Notes: generated by a model not told the origin, from the letters alone. Positions 34,303 to 43,720 are shown, counted from the stretch's first letter. The stretch is 64,000 nt of DNA from Bacteroidota bacterium (GCA_023461035.1 JAEWOD010000016.1:62001-126000), one strand, 5' to 3'. Numbers and translations: made by a program.

Positions 34303-35004
34303 CTCTCCCACTTTAAACCCCACCAGCATTTCTCGTTTTCCCGGCGGTCCGGGTTTCTTTTCAACTTGAAACCCTACTGAAATTAACGCTCTTCTTACGC
34401 TGCCTTTAGCGGAATAGGTAGTAAAAACGGCATCCTTTTTCATGGATTTATAAATTTTTTCAAATAACACATCCGTCCATAATTCCGGCTGGACTCTTGC
34501 TCCAAAAGCATCAAAATACACCAAATCAAATGTATTTTCAGGATAATTAAAATTCATAAAATCATCTTGAATTTTGGTTAAATTAAAATTCTCGTTGATT
34601 TGAACTTCCTTTTCCCATTCGGCATACATCAATTCAGTATAAAATTGACTCAATTCAGCTTCTGAAAAGTTCAAATTTGAATTGAATTCTTTCAAAGATT
34701 TTGGATAATTCAACATGGAAAATTCTTCTTCCGAAACCGGATATTTTTCGAGTCCGGTATAATGGATTTGTTGATTTTTCCCAAATGATTCCACAAGTGT
34801 AATAAAAGAATTCAAGCCGGTTCCAAAACCGATTTCCAAAATGGAAATTTCCTTTTTATTTCTTAAAAAATCAAGTCCGTTTCGGATGAAAACATGGTAT
34901 GCTTCCTGTACGGCGCCGTGCCGGGAATGATAGGATTCGTTCCATTCGGGAATGAAAATTGTGGCAGAACCGTCTTCTGTCGGGATGATTTTTCGGGTAA
35001 GCAT
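34300..35004 (-). CDS. mnmD: tRNA 5-methylaminomethyl-2-thiouridine methyltransferase domain protein (MnmD)
   Basis: 234 residues from ATG 35004; the earlier TTG at 35010 is part of the promoter box. Seen: WNESYHSRHGAVQEAYHVFI (21-40), the SAM loop ILEIGFGTGLNSF (55-67), FDLVYFDAFGARVQPELW (about 153-170), TYSAKGSVRRAL and the PGPPGKREM segment. This is the MTase half of MnmC as a stand-alone protein; it methylates the wobble uridine of certain tRNAs. The FAD-oxidase half is not in the window. Confidence 0.9.
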   Translation of the reverse strand: MLTRKIIPTEDGSATIFIPEWNESYHSRHGAVQEAYHVFIRNGLDFLRNKKEISILEIGFGTGLNSFITLVESFGKNQQIHYTGLEKYPVSEEEFSMLNYPKSLKEFNSNLNFSEAELSQFYTELMYAEWEKEVQINENFNLTKIQDDFMNFNYPENTFDLVYFDAFGARVQPELWTDVLFEKIYKSMKKDAVFTTYSAKGSVRRALISVGFQVEKKPGPPGKREMLVGFKVGE

Positions 35005-35007
35005 TTT

Positions 35008-35015
35008 CAAAAGTA
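35008..35015 (-). promoter_or_regulatory. -7 box TACTTTTG three nt before the mnmD ATG
   Basis: TACTTTTG-AAA-ATG on the minus strand. It decides the start at 35004. Confidence 0.55.
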
Positions 35016-35061
35016 TAAATAATTAAAATTTGATTTGACGTTCATTTAGAATTATTATAAT

Positions 35062-35069
35062 TAAATTTG
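35062..35069 (+). promoter_or_regulatory. -7 box TAAATTTG for the aminotransferase gene
   Basis: An exact TAnnTTTG match, 34 nt before ATG 35104. A TTTG lies at 35034-35037, but the 24-bp spacer is longer than usual. It is divergent from the mnmD box. Confidence 0.55.
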
Positions 35070-35103
35070 CTGGACGCAAAAAACAAACGAAAAAATTGAG
35101 CTT

Positions 35104-36174
35104 ATGATCATTGAAAAAATCAAAGAGTCAAGATTTACCCCTGAAGTATTTAATATTCAAACATTTGGAACTGCATTTGCGGATCATATGTTACTATGTT
35201 GGTACAAAGACGGTAAATGGGGCGAACCAACCATAAAACCTTACGGAAAACTTGAATTCAGTCCTTCTATGTCTGTTGCTCACTATGGACAAGGAATTTT
35301 TGAAGGGATGAAGGCATATAAAGGAGCAGAAGGAGATGTTTTTCTTTTTCGTCCGGAAAAAAACTTTGAAAGAATGAACAAATCGGCCGTTCGTTTGGAT
35401 ATGCCGGAAATTCCCGAAGATATATTTATGGAAGGTTTGAAAGCTTTAGTGGATTTGGACAGACAATGGGTTCCGGATACTTACGGAATGTCTTTGTATT
35501 TACGTCCGGTTATGTTTGCTACGGAAGAAGCCATCACGGCACGTTCTTCCAATGAATATTTATTTGCCATTCTTACGGCTGTTGCACCTAATTACTATAA
35601 CAAACCGCTTTCTGTAAAAGTCGCAGACCGTTACAGCCGGGCGGCAAATGGTGGTGTAGGTTATGCAAAAGCGGCCGGAAATTATGCCGGGTCTTTTTAC
35701 CCGACTCATATCGCCAGAGAAGAAGGATATGATCAGGTGATTTGGACAGATGATGCGACACATACCTTAATAGAAGAAGCCGGAACCATGAACGTAATGG
35801 TGAGAATCGGTGATAAATTATTGACTGCACCTACTTCAGAACGTATCTTAAATGGCGTAACGCGTGATAGTATGATTGAATTGGCAAAAAGCCTTAACAT
35901 AGATATTGAAATTCGGAAAATTACCGTAGAAGAAGTTTACAATGCGCATAAAAATGGGCAATTAAACGAAGTCTTCGGAGTCGGAACTGCTGTAGTTGTA
36001 AATAATTATATAGCGGTTGGATATGGTGAGGAAAGATTGGAACTACCGGATTTGCCAATGGAAAAATCTTACGGAAAATTGCTCAAGAAAAAATTAGTTG
36101 ATCTACAAATGGGCATCAGTGAAGATCCGTTTGGATGGAGAATTAAAGTAGAAGAAAATTTAGTTGAAGCTTAA
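35104..36174 (+). CDS. ilvE: Branched-chain amino acid aminotransferase
   Basis: 356 residues, PLP-dependent fold type IV. It interconverts leucine, isoleucine and valine with their 2-oxo acids. Seen: HYGQGIFEGMKAYKG (60-74), RPEKNFERMNKSAVRL, SLYLRPVMFA, the PLP lysine in VGYAKAAGNYAGS (K189), EEAGTMNVMV and ILNGVTRDSMIEL. The C-terminal GVGTAVVVNNY is typical of the larger BCAT type. It is monocistronic: its own promoter box is upstream and a strong terminator follows. Confidence 0.95.
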   Translation: MIIEKIKESRFTPEVFNIQTFGTAFADHMLLCWYKDGKWGEPTIKPYGKLEFSPSMSVAHYGQGIFEGMKAYKGAEGDVFLFRPEKNFERMNKSAVRLDMPEIPEDIFMEGLKALVDLDRQWVPDTYGMSLYLRPVMFATEEAITARSSNEYLFAILTAVAPNYYNKPLSVKVADRYSRAANGGVGYAKAAGNYAGSFYPTHIAREEGYDQVIWTDDATHTLIEEAGTMNVMVRIGDKLLTAPTSERILNGVTRDSMIELAKSLNIDIEIRKITVEEVYNAHKNGQLNEVFGVGTAVVVNNYIAVGYGEERLELPDLPMEKSYGKLLKKKLVDLQMGISEDPFGWRIKVEENLVEA

Positions 36175-36186
36175 TTCCTTCAAAAG

Positions 36187-36228
36187 AAAACAGAAAAAAG
36201 CCGGAATATCCCGGCTTTTTTCTGTTTT
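36187..36228 (+). terminator. Strong intrinsic terminator after ilvE
   Basis: An 18-bp perfect stem (36187-36204 with 36211-36228) with GCCGG at the loop end, a 6-nt loop AATATC and A/T tracts on both arms, so it may work in both directions. Confidence 0.9.
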
Positions 36229-36285
36229 ATACAAACTAAATCCCGCATTTCATATAATTGGGGGAAAATCCTTAACTTCCTTCTT

Positions 36286-36293
36286 TAGATTTG
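36286..36293 (+). promoter_or_regulatory. -7 box TAGATTTG for the sensor kinase gene
   Basis: An exact TAnnTTTG match, 17 nt before ATG 36311. Confidence 0.5.
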
Positions 36294-36310
36294 TAAACTA
36301 AATTATCAAT

Positions 36311-39268
36311 ATGCGTTGGGGGTACATTTTGATTTTGGGATTTATCTTTTGGACAATTGGCTTTGTTCAAGCCCAAACACAATATACACCCAGCCACTAT
36401 AGGTTGAATCAGGGATTAAATACCAATATAATTTTTAAATCCCTTTCTTTACCAAACGGGCAATTACTCATTGCAACAAACAGAGGCTTAGCAGTATTTG
36501 ACGGTCATAGATTTATATACAATGACATAATCAATCGTCCGACTCCCACCATTTTCAGTCATCAGGATCAAATTTATTTCTCTAACATCGATGGTCTTTC
36601 AGAACTGGAAGAAATCAGAAAAACGCCAAAGAAACGGATTAACAGCATTCAAACTGACTCAAACCCCAATAATGATCATTTTGAAAATATTTTTATAGAC
36701 AGCCGCGGATTTATCTGGACTACTGATTTTGAAAATGTCAAGTACTACCAACCAGACAAACAAATTACCAAATCCTTTTTAATTCATCCCGGAAATAAAA
36801 ATATATTTCCGAATATATCCATCATCGAATCCCGGAAGAAAGAAATTTGGGTCATTTCTCCAAAGGGAATTTGGATTTGGGATAAAAAAAAGAACGATGT
36901 TCAACCTCTGGCTAACTCTGAATTTCAATCCAAAAGTTATACCTCAGCCATTCGACTCCAAAACGAAAAAATCCTCTTGTCTACCTCCGATGGTATTCTT
37001 TATGAATTAGATACCGAAAAACCTGTTTTTAAAAAATTAAACATCATTCCCGACGATCAGGCGGTTGTTAGTATGGTTGAAACAGAATCGGATATCCTGC
37101 TTTCCACCCGTCAAAAAGTATATCGCTATTTCCAAAACCAATTTCAACTTCTTTTTCAAGCTGAACGCAAGGAAATCAACCATCTTAACTATGATGAAGC
37201 AACAGGTATCATTTGGCTCTCGACTGAAAACGGGCTCATCAAATTACAACCTTCCAATCCCGCGTTTTCTATTTTGAAAGAACCAATGATAAAAGGAGTT
37301 GTAAAATCGATTGCTCCGGTAGGTAAAGAAATCATCTGGATTTTGACGAATGAAAATGAAATCTGGAAATATCAGAACAATTCTTTTCAGAAAATTGAAG
37401 ATCCTGTAAGAGGTTATTCTTATACATTAAACTCCTCCAACGATCTGCTGTTTTTATCAACCCAAAATGGAATTTATCAAGAAACCAATGGGAAATTTGA
37501 AAAATTAAATCTGCCGGAACTGGAAATCCAAAGTGAAATCATTCAGACTTTTATCACACCTCAAAACGAACTTTGGGTGGTTTTTGCTTCCCACCCTGTC
37601 AAAAGATACAGCTGGCCGGCGTTAATCCCCATCAAAATCCCTTTTAAAAATAAACCGGAATTTTGGTCTGACAACAAATGGCAGGATATCAAAATTGACA
37701 AAAACAAAAGAATTTGGTTGGCCGGTTGGATGCCCAAAAGTTTTGGAATTACTTATTTCGAACCGGAAAATCAAAAATTTGTAGACGTGTCGGACAAATC
37801 CATCAATCCAGACAAAACATTATTTGTAGGGGATTATTTTACCCACATAGGATTGGGAAAAGACAAATCAATGTTTTTTACAGCTTATGGAGGCTGGAAT
37901 AAAACGAGTGAAAATGGGAAATTAATACAACGCGTAGATATATTAAATTTTGATATACGCAGTACTTTCATCCGTGGCATTACCGAGGATAAAATGGGGA
38001 ACGTCTTTTTTGCTACTGCCGAAGGACTTCATATTTATCTGAAAAAAATGGACCAAGTATTTCATCTTTCAGAACTGGACGGCTTACCGTCCAACCAGTT
38101 GACACATTCGTTTACCCAACTAAATTCCAATCAGATTGCTTTGGGTACCAACGGTGGTTTTATAAAGATTGATTTGGAAAAAGCACTGAAAACACAGTTA
38201 AAAAACCGTTTGGAAATCTCTCAAATTTTAGTCAATGAACAACCCAAAACCTTTGAAGGAAATTATATAGAGCTTAGTAAAGATGAACGGGATATTGTGA
38301 TTCAATTCAGCGAACTTTCCTTTTTACCCGAAGAAAAGGTGAGCTTCCGATACAAATTTTCTGACGAAAAAACTTGGCACCCGACAGGTAATAAAGCCGA
38401 ATTGGTTCTCAATCATTTACAACCCGGAAACTATACGGTAAACATACAAGCACTCGACAATTTGGGAAACGTCCAATCAAAAGAATTGAAATTTGAAATA
38501 TTAGCCAAACCACCTTTTACCAAATCTTATCCTTTTTATATCCTTTTATTTTTAGTCTTTTCATTAATGATGTTGCTCATCAACCGGTATTTCTGGAAGC
38601 GTAAACAAAAGGAAATAAATTATTTACGAAAAATAAAGGAGGCCGAAATGACAACGCTTCGTTCTCAAATGAATCCACACTTTTTATTTAACACATTAAA
38701 TTCCATCAACAGCTATATCGTCCAAAACAAAACGGATGATGCAAGCAATTACCTCACGACTTTCTCCAAATTGATGCGCAATATTTTGGAGAATTCTAAA
38801 AAGGAACAAATTTCTTTAAAAAACGAATTGGACACATTAAAGCTATATTTGGAATTGGAGTCGGCGCGTTTGGAGCACAGTTTTGATTACATTTATAAAA
38901 TAGACGAAAAAATTGACCAAACTTCTGTCTTGGTTCCACCTCTGATCATCCAGCCATTTGCCGAGAATGCCATTTGGCACGGACTAAGAAATTTAAAAGA
39001 AAAGGGAATTCTGGAAATAATCGTAAAAAAACCGGAAGAAGACTTTCTTCATATTTATGTCGTGGACAACGGAATAGGGCGTGTCGCCAGTCAGAAACTC
39101 AAAAAAAACGAAACCCAACATAAATCTTATGGAATTGACATCACCATAGACCGGATTAAATTACTCAATCCGGAAAATGATTTTTCCATCGTAGACCTTT
39201 ACGATGAGCATGAAAACCCCATCGGAACAAAAGTTATCATACAACTAAAACTCAAAGAAAATGATTAA
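36311..39268 (+). CDS. Two-component-propeller sensor histidine kinase (LytS type)
   Basis: 985 residues. Seen: a signal peptide (1-21, ending VQAQ); many propeller repeats such as DSRGFIWTTD, GIIWLSTENGLIKL and NVFFATAEGLHIY (22-640); a Y_Y_Y-type domain with SFRYKFSDEKTWHP (about 650-735); one membrane segment (about 740-761); then a His_kinase domain with QMNPHFLFNTLNS (H790) and an ATPase end with PPLIIQPFAENAIWHGL and VDNGIGR. The sensor faces the periplasm and passes phosphate to the LytTR regulator that overlaps it by 8 bp. The ligand is unknown. Confidence 0.93.
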   Translation: MRWGYILILGFIFWTIGFVQAQTQYTPSHYRLNQGLNTNIIFKSLSLPNGQLLIATNRGLAVFDGHRFIYNDIINRPTPTIFSHQDQIYFSNIDGLSELEEIRKTPKKRINSIQTDSNPNNDHFENIFIDSRGFIWTTDFENVKYYQPDKQITKSFLIHPGNKNIFPNISIIESRKKEIWVISPKGIWIWDKKKNDVQPLANSEFQSKSYTSAIRLQNEKILLSTSDGILYELDTEKPVFKKLNIIPDDQAVVSMVETESDILLSTRQKVYRYFQNQFQLLFQAERKEINHLNYDEATGIIWLSTENGLIKLQPSNPAFSILKEPMIKGVVKSIAPVGKEIIWILTNENEIWKYQNNSFQKIEDPVRGYSYTLNSSNDLLFLSTQNGIYQETNGKFEKLNLPELEIQSEIIQTFITPQNELWVVFASHPVKRYSWPALIPIKIPFKNKPEFWSDNKWQDIKIDKNKRIWLAGWMPKSFGITYFEPENQKFVDVSDKSINPDKTLFVGDYFTHIGLGKDKSMFFTAYGGWNKTSENGKLIQRVDILNFDIRSTFIRGITEDKMGNVFFATAEGLHIYLKKMDQVFHLSELDGLPSNQLTHSFTQLNSNQIALGTNGGFIKIDLEKALKTQLKNRLEISQILVNEQPKTFEGNYIELSKDERDIVIQFSELSFLPEEKVSFRYKFSDEKTWHPTGNKAELVLNHLQPGNYTVNIQALDNLGNVQSKELKFEILAKPPFTKSYPFYILLFLVFSLMMLLINRYFWKRKQKEINYLRKIKEAEMTTLRSQMNPHFLFNTLNSINSYIVQNKTDDASNYLTTFSKLMRNILENSKKEQISLKNELDTLKLYLELESARLEHSFDYIYKIDEKIDQTSVLVPPLIIQPFAENAIWHGLRNLKEKGILEIIVKKPEEDFLHIYVVDNGIGRVASQKLKKNETQHKSYGIDITIDRIKLLNPENDFSIVDLYDEHENPIGTKVIIQLKLKEND

Positions 39269-40001
39269 AGCCATCATCGTAGATGACGAAAAACACGCCA
39301 TCATCACGCTCGAACATCTGTTGAAAAAATTTGATGAAGTAGAAATACTCGCCACTGTACAGGACAGCTCACAAGCAAAGGAAATCATACTGGACAAAAA
39401 ACCGGATTTACTCTTTCTCGACATAGAAATGCCCAATCTGAACGGTTTTGATTTATTGGCTCAATTTGAATCTTTCGATTTTAAAGTCGTTTTCACCACA
39501 GCCTATGACCAGTACGCCATCAAAGCACTAAAAATAAATGCATTGGATTATCTTTTAAAACCCATCGATAAAGAAGAATTACGCACCGCTTTGGATAAAT
39601 TTCTAAATGACCAATTATTCACTTCAAACGAGCAAATCGCACATCTCAACCAGTTCAAAACCAATCAGATGAGCGAAACCCTTGCCTTGTCTACCAGTAA
39701 AGGTCTCATTTTTATCAAAATCAAAGATGTGATGTATTTTGAAGCAGACGGCTCCTATACCCATGTGATCATGAGCAATGGAGACAAACATCTGGTAAGT
39801 AAATCCTTGACTAATTTTGAAGAAGTTTTAACCGACAACCCTTTATTTTTCCGTTCGCATAAATCCAATTTGGTCAATTTGAATTTCATCAAACAATACA
39901 TCCGCGGAGAAGGCGGCGAACTGATTATGATGAACGATAAATCCATCGTTCTGAGCCGGAATAAAAAACAAGAATTCCTGAATTTATTCAATAAAATTTA
40001 A
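39261..40001 (+). CDS. LytTR-family response regulator
   Basis: 246 residues. Seen: a receiver domain with IIVDDE (5-10), the phospho-acceptor in FLDIEMPNLNG (D54), TTAYDQYAIKAL and the LLKPIDK lysine, then a LytTR DNA-binding domain (about 140-246) with YFEADGSYTHV and FFRSHKSNLVNLNFI. It partners the kinase encoded directly upstream (8-bp overlap). The stop codon lies within a TAAATTT-type repeat end at 39992-40012. Confidence 0.95.
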   Translation: MIKAIIVDDEKHAIITLEHLLKKFDEVEILATVQDSSQAKEIILDKKPDLLFLDIEMPNLNGFDLLAQFESFDFKVVFTTAYDQYAIKALKINALDYLLKPIDKEELRTALDKFLNDQLFTSNEQIAHLNQFKTNQMSETLALSTSKGLIFIKIKDVMYFEADGSYTHVIMSNGDKHLVSKSLTNFEEVLTDNPLFFRSHKSNLVNLNFIKQYIRGEGGELIMMNDKSIVLSRNKKQEFLNLFNKI

Positions 40002-40012
40002 ACAGTTTCTTA
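39992..40012. repeat. GAAACTGTTTAAATT repeat end overlapping the regulator stop codon
   Basis: Read on the minus strand it is TAAGAAACTGTTTAAATTTT and matches the sequence at 52111 and, except for two bases, the terminal repeats of the element at 42.06 kb. Confidence 0.65.
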
Positions 40013-40104
40013 ATCCCACCCACTTTCAAAATATATCAAACGAACAAATTCTTTCGACAAAAAAATGATTCCGGATTAAATCAAAAAAGATTTCAATAAA
40101 GGCC

Positions 40105-40134
40105 TTGAAATTCAGACAGAAGAAACTATTTTTG
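40105..40134 (+). promoter_or_regulatory. Promoter of the EamA transporter gene
   Basis: -33 TTG (40105-40107), a 19-bp spacer and -7 TATTTTTG (40127-40134). This is the best full match to the Bacteroidota promoter in the window. It lies 14 nt before TTG 40149. Confidence 0.7.
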
Positions 40135-40148
40135 GCAAAAATTTCCAC

Positions 40149-41054
40149 TTGATTTCAGCAGCTCAATTCCGGTTACAATTCATCGTACTTTTATGGGGTT
40201 TTACCGGCGTTTTGGGCAAACTCATTCAGGTAGAAGCCGTTCCTTTGGTGTGGTACCGGGTTTTATTTGCATCTGTGGTTTTATTTATCATCCTGAAAAT
40301 CCGCAAAATAGATTTGAATCTGAATTCAAAAGATTGGATGATGCTTTTGGGAATCGGAGTGATAATCGGGCTTCACTGGATGGCATTTTTTGGAGCGATA
40401 AAGGTTTCCAACGTAGCGGTTGCACTCAGTACACTTTCTACCGGCGCACTGTTTTCCGCTTTTCTCGAACCTATTTTTTTTAAACGAAAGATCATTCTTT
40501 CCGAAATCATTTTGGCTATCATCGTTTCCTGCTGTATCTTACTGATTTACAATGCAAGTCCAGAATATTGGTTGGGAATTCTCCTAGGTGTGATTTGTAG
40601 TTTTCTATCAGCTCTTTTTTCCGTCCTGAACGGAAAAATCCATACCCGTTTTCCTTCTCAAAAAATCATGTTTTACGAAATGATCGGTGGCTGGATCATC
40701 GTCTGTTTATTTCTTCCGTTTTTTGACGGATTTTCTTCACTTGCCGCGGTTTCATGGAAAGATTTGGGATTATTGGTTTTACTGGGAAGTTTATTTACGG
40801 CTTATCCCATGATAGAATCGGTCAGCCTTATGAAATTCATCAGTCCGTTTACACTACTTCTCAACGTCAATCTGGAACCGGTTTACGGCATCATCATCGC
40901 ATATCTGATTTTTGGAGAATCGGAAAAAATGACGCCGCTTTTTTATTTGGCAACCACTATCATGGTACTGGCTATTGTTGTAAATGGTTTGATTAAAAAA
41001 CAATCCGGAAAACCGTTACGCATGAAATGGAAGTTTTGGGAATTTAGAAAATAA
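40149..41054 (+). CDS. EamA/DMT-family transporter
   Basis: 301 residues with ten membrane segments arranged as two EamA repeats of five. Seen: FIVLLWGFTGVLGKLI near the start, ALSTLSTGALFSAFLEPIFF closing the first repeat, and LNVNLEPVYGIIIAYLIFGE in the second, both with the conserved Pro after Glu. The start is TTG 40149, 14 nt after the promoter box. The substrate (metabolite or drug efflux) is not evident. It follows the two-component pair but has its own promoter. Confidence 0.88.
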   Translation: MISAAQFRLQFIVLLWGFTGVLGKLIQVEAVPLVWYRVLFASVVLFIILKIRKIDLNLNSKDWMMLLGIGVIIGLHWMAFFGAIKVSNVAVALSTLSTGALFSAFLEPIFFKRKIILSEIILAIIVSCCILLIYNASPEYWLGILLGVICSFLSALFSVLNGKIHTRFPSQKIMFYEMIGGWIIVCLFLPFFDGFSSLAAVSWKDLGLLVLLGSLFTAYPMIESVSLMKFISPFTLLLNVNLEPVYGIIIAYLIFGESEKMTPLFYLATTIMVLAIVVNGLIKKQSGKPLRMKWKFWEFRK

Positions 41055-41075
41055 CAAATGGATGTGAATTTGATT

Positions 41076-41984
41076 TTAAATCCGTCCCTGTTCTTTTAAT
41101 TTCCAATAGCGTAATAATCCCGCAACCGACATCCAGCTTGGATTTGCGTATTCATACCGAATCAAATTTTCTTTCGAAACGCCGGCTTCTATCAACTGAT
41201 TTTTGGTATAGTCCATAAATTTCGGAGTGATTTCATCCGGTGAAATTCCTTCATCAAAAAAGGGTTTCATCCAGTTTGCCCAACCATCCAAAATCACTTC
41301 CAACTCATCTAAATGTTTTTCGGGATTTTCCACTTTCCCGAAATGGGTCAGATACAAAAATTTGGCATCCAAATTTTTCAATTTCCCGATGGATTCTTTC
41401 CAAAGCCCTATGTTTATATCCGGCGGCGGACAGGGCGGAACCACTGGACCTTCCTTGATTTTCACTCCGGCGACATCGCCTGTAAAAATGATATTCCCCA
41501 ATTGATAAGCATTATGATGAACCGCATGACCGGGCGTATAGTGGACTATAAATTCCAATCCACCAATTGTCAGGACAGCACCATCATCTGCCGCCACCAT
41601 CAGGTTTTCGTCTATCGGTTCCATATTCCCCCAAAGCCTTTCCATGTCGTCTTGATAAATCATTTTGGCTGAGTTCCATAATTTTTCGGGATTCTGAAGA
41701 TGCAGCAATCCGACTGAATTTACATAGATCTTTGCGCCGTTCCGGGCAAACTTCCAGGCCGCGCCGGCATGGTCAAAATGGATATGTGTCAGCAAAATAT
41801 GGTGGATGTCTTTCCAGTCAAAACCTTTTTGGGCGATGGCCGATTTCAGATGCTCAAAAGTCGTTTCAGGTCCGGATTCTATCAAAATTAATCCTTCATT
41901 TGATTCGATAAGAAAAGAAGCGATAGAGGATGATTCGTCCAGAAAATCAAGGTCTAAAATATGTATCTTGGGCGATGTGTTCAT
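41076..41984 (-). CDS. Metallo-beta-lactamase-fold hydrolase
   Basis: 302 residues. Seen: the binuclear metal motif THIHFDHAG (66-74, with H67, H69, D71 and H72), a third-site YTPGHAVHH, FTGDVAG with the bridging aspartate, and LTHFGKVENP with a late histidine. No signal peptide, so it is cytoplasmic. It resembles glyoxalase II-like and quorum-lactonase-like subgroups, but the substrate cannot be assigned. It is convergent with the EamA gene (21 bp) and upstream of the MITE-like element. Confidence 0.9.
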   Translation of the reverse strand: MNTSPKIHILDLDFLDESSSIASFLIESNEGLILIESGPETTFEHLKSAIAQKGFDWKDIHHILLTHIHFDHAGAAWKFARNGAKIYVNSVGLLHLQNPEKLWNSAKMIYQDDMERLWGNMEPIDENLMVAADDGAVLTIGGLEFIVHYTPGHAVHHNAYQLGNIIFTGDVAGVKIKEGPVVPPCPPPDINIGLWKESIGKLKNLDAKFLYLTHFGKVENPEKHLDELEVILDGWANWMKPFFDEGISPDEITPKFMDYTKNQLIEAGVSKENLIRYEYANPSWMSVAGLLRYWKLKEQGRI

Positions 41985-42058
41985 GAAAATAATTTTGAAA
42001 CAATTTACTAAAGATTTTATTTCTCGTAGAACTTTTATGAATAAATCGGATAATTTAA

Positions 42059-42251
42059 GAGCCTGTTTAAAATTTTACCGAAATTTTTATTATCGCCCTT
42101 AAAACTTATCTTTACTAAATTTTTATGCTCTTTTAAGCCTATTTTTCACTTCCTATTTTTGATTTAGCGAGCTAAATCTACAAATACGAAGCAAAAAATC
42201 CATCTCTAAATAGCTATAAAAATTTTTTGTAATAAAAATTTAAACAGGCTC
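42059..42251. mobile_element. MITE-like element with terminal inverted repeats and TAA target duplication
   Basis: 193 bp with no coding capacity. The 19-bp ends (42059-42077 and 42233-42251) are inverted repeats beginning GAGCCTGTTTAAA with one mismatch. TAA flanks both ends (42056-42058 and 42252-42254), as a 3-bp target duplication would. A central palindrome, GATTTAGC/GCTAAATC, lies at 42161-42178. A TNA duplication is typical of some IS5-family relatives, so a transposase elsewhere in the genome could move it (inference). Confidence 0.78.
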
Positions 42252-42254
42252 TAA

Positions 42255-42262
42255 TAGTTTTG
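42255..42262 (+). promoter_or_regulatory. -7 box TAGTTTTG directly beside the MITE-like element
   Basis: An exact TAnnTTTG match that begins right after the element's target duplication, 16 nt before ATG 42279. Any -33 element would have to lie inside the mobile element; a TTG is at 42227-42229, but the spacing is long. Confidence 0.45.
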
Positions 42263-42278
42263 ATACGGAAAAACATAT

Positions 42279-43661
42279 ATGCTTACCAATTTTCTATTTC
42301 ACCGCATTGATAATTCGCAAATCATCATTTTCCGAATCTTTTTCGGATTATTGATGGCGGTAGAATGTTGGGGTTCCATCGGGACGGGATGGGTAAAAGA
42401 GACCTTTGTCGAGCCAAAATTCAGTTTTACTTTTATCGGTTTTGAGTGGACACAATTCCTTTTGGGAAACACCATGTACTATATCTACGGATTTCTGGGA
42501 ATTATGGGAATTCTCATCATGCTCGGTGCTTTTTACCGGATGGCAACTATCCTGTTTGCTCTAGGTTGGTCGCTGGTTTATTTTATGCAAAAGGAGCATT
42601 ATAACAACCATTATTATCTGGTGATGCTCATCGCCTGGTTTATGGTATTCATTCCGGCCAACCGATACAAAGCGGTTGATGTTTGGATTTGGCCACAGAT
42701 CCGCTCCAATTATACTTTTCTCTGGACGCGTTTGATTTTTATCCTCCAACTTTTGATCGTTTACATCTATGCTGCTTTGGCTAAACTGTATCCCGGCTGG
42801 ATGAACGGTGATTTTTTGATGATTCGTTATCGCAGTATAGCCCGATGGGCTGAGAAAAGCATAGCATGGGAACCACTTACAGAAATGTTAGGCACCAGAG
42901 AGTTTGCTGAGGTTTTTTCTTGGTTGGGATTTGGTTTTGATTTATTGATTGTACCGCTTTTATTGTGGAAAAGAACCAGAGTTTTTGCTTTTTTTGCGGC
43001 TTTGTTTTTTCACATTTTCAATTCGGTTACATTGCACATTGGAATTTTTCCTTATTTCGCCTTAGCTCTTGCAGTCTTTTGTTTTCCTCCGGAATCTATG
43101 CGAAAATTGTTTTTTCGACGCAAAACTACTTTTGTTCCGGGTTCTAACGAATTCCAGCCCCGACATAAAAACCAGACGGTTTTCACTTTCATTTTCTGGA
43201 TTTATATCATTTGGCAGATTTATCTGCCGTTACGGCACTGGCATATACCGGGAGATGTTTTATGGACAGAAGAAGGACACAGGCTCGCTTGGCGTATGAT
43301 GTTACGAACCAAATCCGCTTCAACCCAATTTTTCATGGTGGACAAAGAAACAGGCAAGAAAACTTCAGTGAATCTGAACCAATATATGACCAGGCTTCAA
43401 CGAAACCGAATAGTAGCAAGGCCTGACATGATTTGGCAGTTTGCCCAATACCTCAAAAAAGATCAATTGAAAAAAGGAAAAAAAATAGAGGTATATGTAA
43501 ATTCACGTCTTTCTATCAACCAAAGCCCCTATCATGATTACATCAATGATACGGTAGATTTAGCAAATACCAAATGGAAATATTTCGGGCATCAGGATTG
43601 GATTTTACCGGAACCAAAGGACTATTCGCGCGTGGAATCCATTCGCAATAAAAAAGATTAA
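42279..43661 (+). CDS. HTTM domain protein, vitamin K-dependent gamma-carboxylase-like
   Basis: 460 residues. Seen: an N-terminal FHRIDNSQIIIFRIFFGLLM, several membrane helices to about residue 280 with KEHYNNHYYLVMLIAWFM and LYPGWMNGDFL, then PLRHWHIPGDVLWTEEGHRL and AWRMMLRTKSAS, followed by a soluble C-terminal domain. This is the HTTM plus lumenal-type arrangement of gamma-glutamyl carboxylase. Known: bacterial homologues exist, but their substrates are largely undefined. No Gla-type substrate protein or vitamin K epoxide reductase gene is adjacent. The promoter abuts a mobile element. Confidence 0.85.
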   Translation: MLTNFLFHRIDNSQIIIFRIFFGLLMAVECWGSIGTGWVKETFVEPKFSFTFIGFEWTQFLLGNTMYYIYGFLGIMGILIMLGAFYRMATILFALGWSLVYFMQKEHYNNHYYLVMLIAWFMVFIPANRYKAVDVWIWPQIRSNYTFLWTRLIFILQLLIVYIYAALAKLYPGWMNGDFLMIRYRSIARWAEKSIAWEPLTEMLGTREFAEVFSWLGFGFDLLIVPLLLWKRTRVFAFFAALFFHIFNSVTLHIGIFPYFALALAVFCFPPESMRKLFFRRKTTFVPGSNEFQPRHKNQTVFTFIFWIYIIWQIYLPLRHWHIPGDVLWTEEGHRLAWRMMLRTKSASTQFFMVDKETGKKTSVNLNQYMTRLQRNRIVARPDMIWQFAQYLKKDQLKKGKKIEVYVNSRLSINQSPYHDYINDTVDLANTKWKYFGHQDWILPEPKDYSRVESIRNKKD

Positions 43662-43691
43662 ATCTTAAGAAACACTAGTATTGGGCATAAA

Positions 43692-43720
43692 AAAACTCCC
43701 AATCTTTCGATGGGAGTTTT
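43692..43720. terminator. Bidirectional terminator between the HTTM gene and rplS
   Basis: AAAACTCCCA (43692-43701) pairs with TGGGAGTTTT (43711-43720) around a 9-nt loop. The A and T tracts serve both converging genes. Confidence 0.85.
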
